Part shown: positions 18,949 to 22,950 of the stretch, piece after piece
Position numbering within the stretch: the stretch's first letter is position 1
How the letters are laid out: every line of letters starts with the position of its first letter
Assembly: GCA_032718475.1 (NCBI GenBank)
Contig: JAUCBJ010005735.1
Location: 1 to 22,950, forward strand
Origin: Nemertoderma westbladi
Taxonomy: Eukaryota; Xenacoelomorpha; Nemertodermatida; Nemertodermatidae
DNA length: 22,950 nt
Direction: 5' to 3'
The notes under the pieces: generated by a model
Database searches by the model: none
Told to the model about the DNA's origin: nothing
What the model saw: only the letters and a program-made list of their open reading frames with translations
Program-made: the position numbers and the translations under genes

Positions 18949-19094
18949 CGTCGTCCCCTGATCTCGATTCTTCACAAATCACTTTGATTGATTCAACATC
19001 ATCTCTTCCAATAGGCGCTGCATCCCGGAAATATGGATTTCCACGGTAATATCCTCTGTGCAGTACTCGACTGTTTCCGGTATAGTCAAGACCA
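18949..19094 (-). CDS. Crystallin-family exon 3: motif 3
   Basis: The exon is 146 bp: T, 48 codons, then G. The acceptor is GTATTACAG and the donor is GTAAGT. The peptide begins GLDYTGNSRVLHRGYY, the first hairpin of a Greek-key motif with the conserved glycine after the aromatic residue. It passes through an RDAAPIGRDDVESIKV segment whose clamp reads DDVESI, where the last serine is replaced. A polar linker, CEESRSGDD, separates motifs 3 and 4 and is longer than usual inter-motif connections. The trailing G plus GA gives Gly across the next intron, which is 6.6 kb long because of nested transposons. RTE-derived scraps lie on both sides (18531-18570 and 19134-19212). Confidence 0.85.
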
Positions 19095-19133
19095 CTGTAA
19101 TACATAAAAATATGTCATATCATACAAAATTAC

Positions 19134-19212
19134 TACAAATGAAAATGAATAAGTTAGTTCCTGATCCCAAGAAAGGCAGAAAAGGTAGCCTAACACTCAA
19201 TGGACATTTTTG
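19134..19212 (+). mobile_element. RTE scrap of about 70 bp
   Basis: It matches copy 3 at about 15835-15905, encoding MNKLVPDPKKG and a SLTLNGHF stretch, with a short insertion relative to copy 3. It lies in the intron next to crystallin exon 3. Confidence 0.7.
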
Positions 19213-20148
19213 TTAGTAATATATCATAATATATCGTAATAAATGAAATACCAATATAGTATGATGTGATTACATTGATACCAATTATATGAAATATGTG
19301 AATGGGTGAATGCAGGTCAAGATAAGAATAGATGGCATGGTTAGAATTGTGTTCACGTTTTCTTTTTGTGGCCATTCTGGTGTTGAGGTGGTTAAGGTTT
19401 GTGTCATCATCATCTGTGGTTACTTTATGGATTCAGATGACAATCGGTAGGGTTGACTGGAGACCGGGTTGTTCCGCCCAACAGAACCATAGCCTTTGAG
19501 GAAGAAGGTTTAATGTCAACCTTGATCCTGAACACCCCTGTTGCCCACTTTAAAGCACAATACCTGGGAACAGAACTTGCCTACCCCTGCACTGTCGCTC
19601 CACTACTGACGCCCAGGCACCAAACTGCTTTTGTGTGAATGCCACATCAATCACATCGTCACTGTTCGCATGGAGTAAATCTTCTCAACATGGATAAGAT
19701 CATCCTGTCGCATTTTAGGTTCCTCCACACCACCGACCACTCCAGCAATGAGAATTCCACCCCGTGGAGTATCGAATCATCCCTCACCCAATACGATGGA
19801 TACAGATTTTGTTGGGTTTATGGTGTCTCTCATTCTGATATAATTTGTAGAATTTGACTTAGTCCTTACAATGCTCAATCTGATAGTATGAATAGTTTGT
19901 AGGATGCCATATTGTAACTGGTTGAAGTTACCAACGGTTACAAATATTCACATCCAATCAGTATTGTCTGTCTTAAAATTAATTCTTAACAAGAATAAAA
20001 TACTACATCAATAAGTCAATATAATCCAATATCAATTATATCTGACAATCTACATGTTCACACCTCTATCCTCATAAACATATTACAAACTATCTCCGAA
20101 GTATCTATGAGTGCCCTTTTGCAAATTGGTTATTGTCCCCTTTGCTGT
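19213..20148. other. Intronic sequence, slightly GC-richer block at 19390-19850
   Basis: Two short plus-strand open frames (19453-19638 and 19639-19857) abut each other but show no known domain. The block looks like a decayed element of unknown type. Confidence 0.4.
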
Positions 20149-20330
20149 CCACAGTAAACCCTTCCACTCTGTTTGTTTCCTAAAGGAATGCTTGTTCACC
20201 AGCATAGGTGATCTGATCTTCCAGAGTAAACCCAGTCTGTTTCCCAAAGGAATGACTGTTCCCCACCATGGGTGAACTTCCACAGTGAACCCTTCTACTC
20301 CGTTTCCCAAAGGAATGACTATTCAACTGT
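20149..20330. repeat. Minisatellite, about 60-72-bp unit, nearly three copies
   Basis: Units start at 20149, 20221 and 20280 with CC(A)GAGTAAACCC-like sequence, and each contains GTTTCCCAAAGGAATG or a close variant. It lies in the intron between crystallin exons 2 and 3. Confidence 0.75.
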
Positions 20331-20525
20331 TTATTGTGTTTATTGTAAGTTCCAAAGTAATTGTAAGAATTTCTTTCCAATTCCAAAATAGTTTCGAAAA
20401 TTGAAATGTGTTGGTTCAATAAAGATCATAGTGATCTGTACTGTTGCGGCATTACAATTTTTTATATTAATTGTCCCTCTATAAGGATGTGATCGCAGGA
20501 TCTTTATTAAAAAATATTTTATTAC

Positions 20526-20664
20526 CTGAATATTTGCCAAGGATATTTTCCAGTAACGATTACTGAATCCATTTTGTTTCTATGTGGAGAGATATCGTTG
20601 TCGTCGCAAGTGTTATGTGATCCTGGTACTACTTCGCCCGAGTTGCATGACATGTAATCTGGTC
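20526..20664 (-). CDS. Crystallin-family exon 2: rest of motif 2 and start of motif 3
   Basis: The exon is 139 bp: GA, 45 codons, then AG. The acceptor is ATTTCACAG and the donor is GTAATA, weaker than the others. The peptide runs from PDYMSCNSGEVV through DDNDISPHRNKMDSVIVTG to KYPWQIF. The clamp position reads NKMDSV, so the second and last clamp residues are non-canonical and calcium binding at this motif may be lost. Two cysteines about 13 residues apart could form a disulfide if the protein is secreted, but this is inference. The trailing AG plus T from the next exon gives Ser, in frame. A short Helitron ends 39 bp upstream of this acceptor. Confidence 0.85.
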
Positions 20665-20703
20665 CTGTGAAATGTATAAGGCAGATAATTTTGTCATTTT
20701 TCA

Positions 20704-20989
20704 TCTATACCTATAAAAGTCAAATTCTCTCTCTCTGTCTGTTGTGCTCGAACTCCTCCAAAACGGCCGGAGGGATTGCGCTGGGGCTTGGCATGTGTGT
20801 ATAACTTTAACGAGCGGTCGTTATAGATAGGCCACTTTTCGAAAAGTTTAATTCACGTTCGGTACCGGCACCGGTTATTGCCGCTTTTGGCTGAAGAGGT
20901 GCCGACCTGGTTTTTTTTTAATTACCTTACACATTAATGATACAGCATTCTGCATTAGGTAGGGTTAAGCCACGGGTCTTGCCAGCTAG
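20704..20989 (+). mobile_element. Short non-autonomous Helitron
   Basis: The 5' end TCTATACCTATAAAAG lies directly after a host A. A CT-rich stretch and an AACGGCCGGAGGGATT segment follow, typical of animal Helitron 5' termini. The 3' end reads GCCAGCTAG followed by a host T, giving the characteristic A/T insertion site with no duplication and a CTAG terminus. At 286 bp it encodes nothing. The expected hairpin just before CTAG is not clearly preserved. It lies in the intron between crystallin exons 1 and 2. Confidence 0.72.
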
Positions 20990-21059
20990 TTAAAGTGTTT
21001 AATAGTTTAATTTTAAAATTAAAAAAAAAGCAGCTATATTTAGGCACTAGTTTGAAAGT

Positions 21060-21125
21060 CATCATTTTTAAATACATACTGCTCCAAGACGCGAATAACC
21101 AGAAATACAGTGTGTGATATAATTT
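21060..21125. repeat. Dispersed repeat related to 2761-2830
   Basis: It is the second copy of the same unknown repeat, in the intron between crystallin exons 1 and 2. Confidence 0.55.
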
Positions 21126-21312
21126 GGCGACTCAATTTTGTCGATAATGGTTGTGAAAAAAATTATTTTGTCTAGCATTTCGTCTCTGCATGCATAGCAT
21201 CTCAAATCGCAGCTGCATTGCAGCAAAGTGATTGTAGTATTATATAAGTGTAAAATAACCAAACAAGTGTTGTTACTGGTATTCAAAATTATGAATTTTA
21301 TTAGTGACTTAC

Positions 21313-21470
21313 TCATGAAATCCCAATCAGTAAACAAAGTAATACCGTTCTTGGGTAGAAGGAGTATAGAACTCAGAATGTTATTGATGGAGGTTATATC
21401 ATTTGTGTCGTAATCGCCGTAATCAACGACGTAGTTGGGTCCAAGAAAGTTGTCTCGATATAATATCCAT
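21313..21470 (-). CDS. Crystallin-family exon 1 of those visible: motif 1 and start of motif 2
   Basis: The exon is 158 bp: one leading base, 52 codons and one trailing base. The acceptor reads TTCACCAG before the exon and the donor is GTAAGT after it. The peptide opens WILYRDNFLG, a typical first strand with an aromatic residue and the hairpin glycine. It continues through a GDYDTND stretch to NNILSS, a canonical (N/D)(N/D)xx(S/T)S calcium clamp, and ends with ITLFTDWDFM, which opens the second motif. The leading base needs an upstream exon ending in phase 2, which was not identified with confidence. The single trailing A joins GA of the next exon to give Arg, in frame. The motif order fits an N-terminal half of a crystallin domain. 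Confidence 0.85.
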
Positions 21471-22019
21471 CTGGTGAAAAAATTTATTTGTCTTATAAAT
21501 TATATGTTAAAAAATACAAATATATATTATATTATTTTTAACTATGTATGGTCGCAAACTGCGCGATTTCAACAAAAATTGAATATGTTCTTGAAGAATA
21601 CGTCCCAAACAAAATGATTAGCATATTCTAGAACACGAATTAATTTAATAAATTATTTGGTCAATTCCATAAGAAACGGGCAAAAAAGTTAAAAAATAAA
21701 ATGCATAATTTGTTATCACTGAATACACTTTCTGGTGCCATTTTTATCATAGAATATGAATATTATATTTGAAAGTCATCACTAGGGCCGTTTGTACAGA
21801 TTTAGTAAAATGAATGAGACTATCTCTTTTTTTGAGATAATTCTTCAAAATTAAGTCAGTTTATGATCCGTCATAATTTTAAAGTGCACGCAAATAAATT
21901 GATGTTTTCGGTATCAATATCAAGGTTATCTATTTCTGCAATCATTAAGCTATTACAAAGTGGTAGTGCATACTTGCATGTAAAGAAAATTTGGTGTTAA
22001 ATAAACTCTTGTAAATTTC
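21471..22019. other. AT-rich sequence upstream of crystallin exon 1 visible here
   Basis: Presumably intronic, because exon 1 begins with a splice acceptor in phase 2. No exon recognised. Confidence 0.5.
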
Positions 22020-22034
22020 ACAAACGTCCGACAC

Positions 22035-22166
22035 TTTTTTTCACAATTTTATTTCTATTTACACGGCCAATCAAATAGAGTTGGTTTTGTGGAAGCCTCT
22101 GCTATTGGTTGTTACTGCTCTTGGCAACAGGCATGTATAGAAGCCCAGAATATGCACCTTTGTTTG
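22035..22166 (-). mobile_element. 132-bp retroposed sequence with poly(A)
   Basis: It is flanked by ACAAACGTCCGACAC at 22020-22034 and 22167-22181, a perfect 15-bp target duplication. On the minus strand it ends in AAATAGAAATAAAATTGTG and a run of seven A. It therefore has a polyadenylation signal and short tail at the 3' end, as expected for a LINE-mobilised transcript. The body resembles no family I recognise and could be a 3'-end processed pseudogene or a SINE. Confidence 0.7.
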
Positions 22167-22181
22167 ACAAACGTCCGACAC

Positions 22182-22798
22182 CTAAAATGTAACTGTAATG
22201 TGATTGGATGTAAAACATGATTAGATGGCTTTACCCGGCATTAAAATGTCACATACAACAATAGTTAATTCCAGCAAGTAGTAGCCAATTTGTTCCGGGG
22301 AATGGCCAGGATCCGTAGTACATACCGTTTTGAGATTCCCACGTTTGAAGGTCTACCAAACTAATTTACTGAATGCATAGGGTAACCGGCAATGAACAAC
22401 AATTTATTTATAATTCGATAAGCATGTCGAATAGTCGTTGGTATTACCATCACTATTACTATTTGACTGTTGCTACCTGTTACCTGTTTCGTTAGGCCAA
22501 TGATTTGACTTTCAAGATGGGTCATTGTTATAAATGTTGTCGCGCTCAAGACTCAAGTAATGTTTGTAACCAATTCCTGTTAGCCCATGTATATAATTGT
22601 ATTATTACTCATTTCCCTCATTTGTGCTTATTTTTACCGTCTCCATAACTTGCTCTTTTCCCCAAATTGGTAACATCTGTTTATTGTATTGTAGAGAAAA
22701 ATAATAGTATGTTTTTGCTTATCAGTAATCTAGATTTAAACATTTTGAAATATTGTATGTGTTTGGTGGGTGGGGGGTAACAGGAATGGGGGTGGGGT
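22182..22798. other. No gene recognised
   Basis: AT-rich with a G-rich end. A possible 35-bp exon (22326-22360, minus) was considered and not called. Confidence 0.45.
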
Positions 22799-22815
22799 GG
22801 GGGGGGGGGGGGGGG
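22799..22815. repeat. G17 homopolymer
   Basis: It is preceded by further G-rich blocks (22768-22797) and followed directly by the 132-bp repeat. Confidence 0.95.
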
Positions 22816-22818
22816 TGA

Positions 22819-22950
22819 TCGCGCTTTCAGACCTTTGGCAGTTTAACCTGCCAAATTAAGATGTCTTCTAGATATTAAATCGCTTTTTAGCCTATGACAA
22901 GTATTTGATTCACTACACTAGTCGAAACCAATCTGTGCGCGACCATTCAC
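22819..22950 (-). repeat. 132-bp dispersed repeat, right copy (runs off the window)
   Basis: It is inverse to 721-852, with a G17 run just before it. The match continues to the last base, so the true length is unknown. Confidence 0.9.

Larger units (their letters stand above)
2535..21470 (-). other. Beta/gamma-crystallin-family gene, multi-exon, partial (gene span)
   Basis: This is the only host gene recognised. Six exons on the minus strand splice in frame into about 270 residues forming six consecutive beta/gamma-crystallin Greek-key motifs and the start of a seventh. Introns are 648, 1431, 6602, 2524 and 6903 bp. All use GT donors and AG acceptors, with phases 1, 2, 1, 2 and 0. The exons were found by reading minus-strand translations for motif ends of the (N/D)(N/D)xx(S/T)S type and checking splice junctions. 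The family comprises compact double-Greek-key domains, often calcium-binding, in lens crystallins and in many non-lens invertebrate proteins. Neither the initiator codon nor the terminator was found, so signal peptide and localisation are unknown. Frame agreement at five joins makes chance very unlikely. Expression and exact family member remain inference. Confidence 0.85.

Noticed and set aside
19453-19857. Two adjacent plus-strand open frames in the intron between crystallin exons 2 and 3
   Set aside because: No motif or homologue is recognised. They abut without overlap logic and could be chance in a slightly GC-richer block.
21205-21230. GCAGCTGCATTGCAGCA as another RTE 3' hairpin
   Set aside because: Only about 16 bases match and no AGTAG tail or RTE coding sequence adjoins it.
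22326-22360. Possible 35-bp crystallin exon upstream of exon 1 (acceptor TAAATTAG, donor GTATGT, correct phase)
   Set aside because: The 11 residues include no diagnostic motif, the acceptor is poor, and a chance GT-AG pair with matching phase is easy to find. A cDNA would decide.
721-22950. The 132-bp inverted repeats as termini of one 22-kb transposon such as a Maverick
   Set aside because: No integrase, DNA polymerase B, ATPase or protease genes lie between them. The interior is a host gene plus unrelated insertions, and the repeat runs off the window.

Overview
This is metazoan nuclear DNA. It is AT-rich and intron-rich, with GT-AG introns, microsatellites and homopolymer tracts. It carries fragments of several eukaryotic transposon classes: RTE-type LINE, CR1/L2-group LINE, Penelope-like element, Helitron, and TTAA-target piggyBac-type non-autonomous elements. 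An invertebrate is most likely, but the sequence alone does not fix the phylum. No rRNA, tRNA, CRISPR or prokaryotic operon was seen.

The central result is a host gene on the minus strand, hidden among the transposons. It has at least six exons (5' to 3': 21313-21470, 20526-20664, 18949-19094, 12229-12346, 9545-9704, 2535-2641). Each exon encodes roughly one Greek-key motif of the beta/gamma-crystallin superfamily. All five exon-exon joins keep frame (phases 1, 2, 1, 2, 0), and each motif ends in a recognisable form of the calcium-clamp sequence. The gene continues at both ends: the first exon begins in phase 2 and the last ends in phase 2. It would specify about 270 residues, or three crystallin domains plus the start of a seventh motif. 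No exon exceeds 160 bp, so the gene is easy to miss.

Nearly everything else lies in introns or flanks. Intron 20665-21312 holds a short Helitron. Intron 12347-18948 holds a Penelope-like element (12365-17884, minus strand, RT and GIY-YIG remnants, inverted terminal repeats). An almost full-length RTE LINE (13522-17253, plus strand) split that element, with a TAGACG target duplication. Intron 9705-12228 holds a 405-bp array of a 9-bp repeat and an 844-bp TTAA-flanked element. Intron 2642-9544 holds a piggyBac-type palindromic element (3184-7612) interrupted by a 3-kb CR1/L2-group LINE with an uninterrupted RT frame, then a LINE endonuclease fragment and a second RTE copy. The left flank (about 855-1745) is a third RTE copy, itself interrupted by a 245-bp RTE 3'-end insertion. 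The right flank carries a small poly(A) retrocopy with a 15-bp target duplication. A 132-bp repeat occurs in opposite orientation near the left end (721-852) and at the extreme right end (22819-22950).

The only plausible cellular protein is the crystallin-family one. The transposon genes are all truncated or mutated, except that the CR1/L2-group RT frame is still open from its 5' truncation to its stop.
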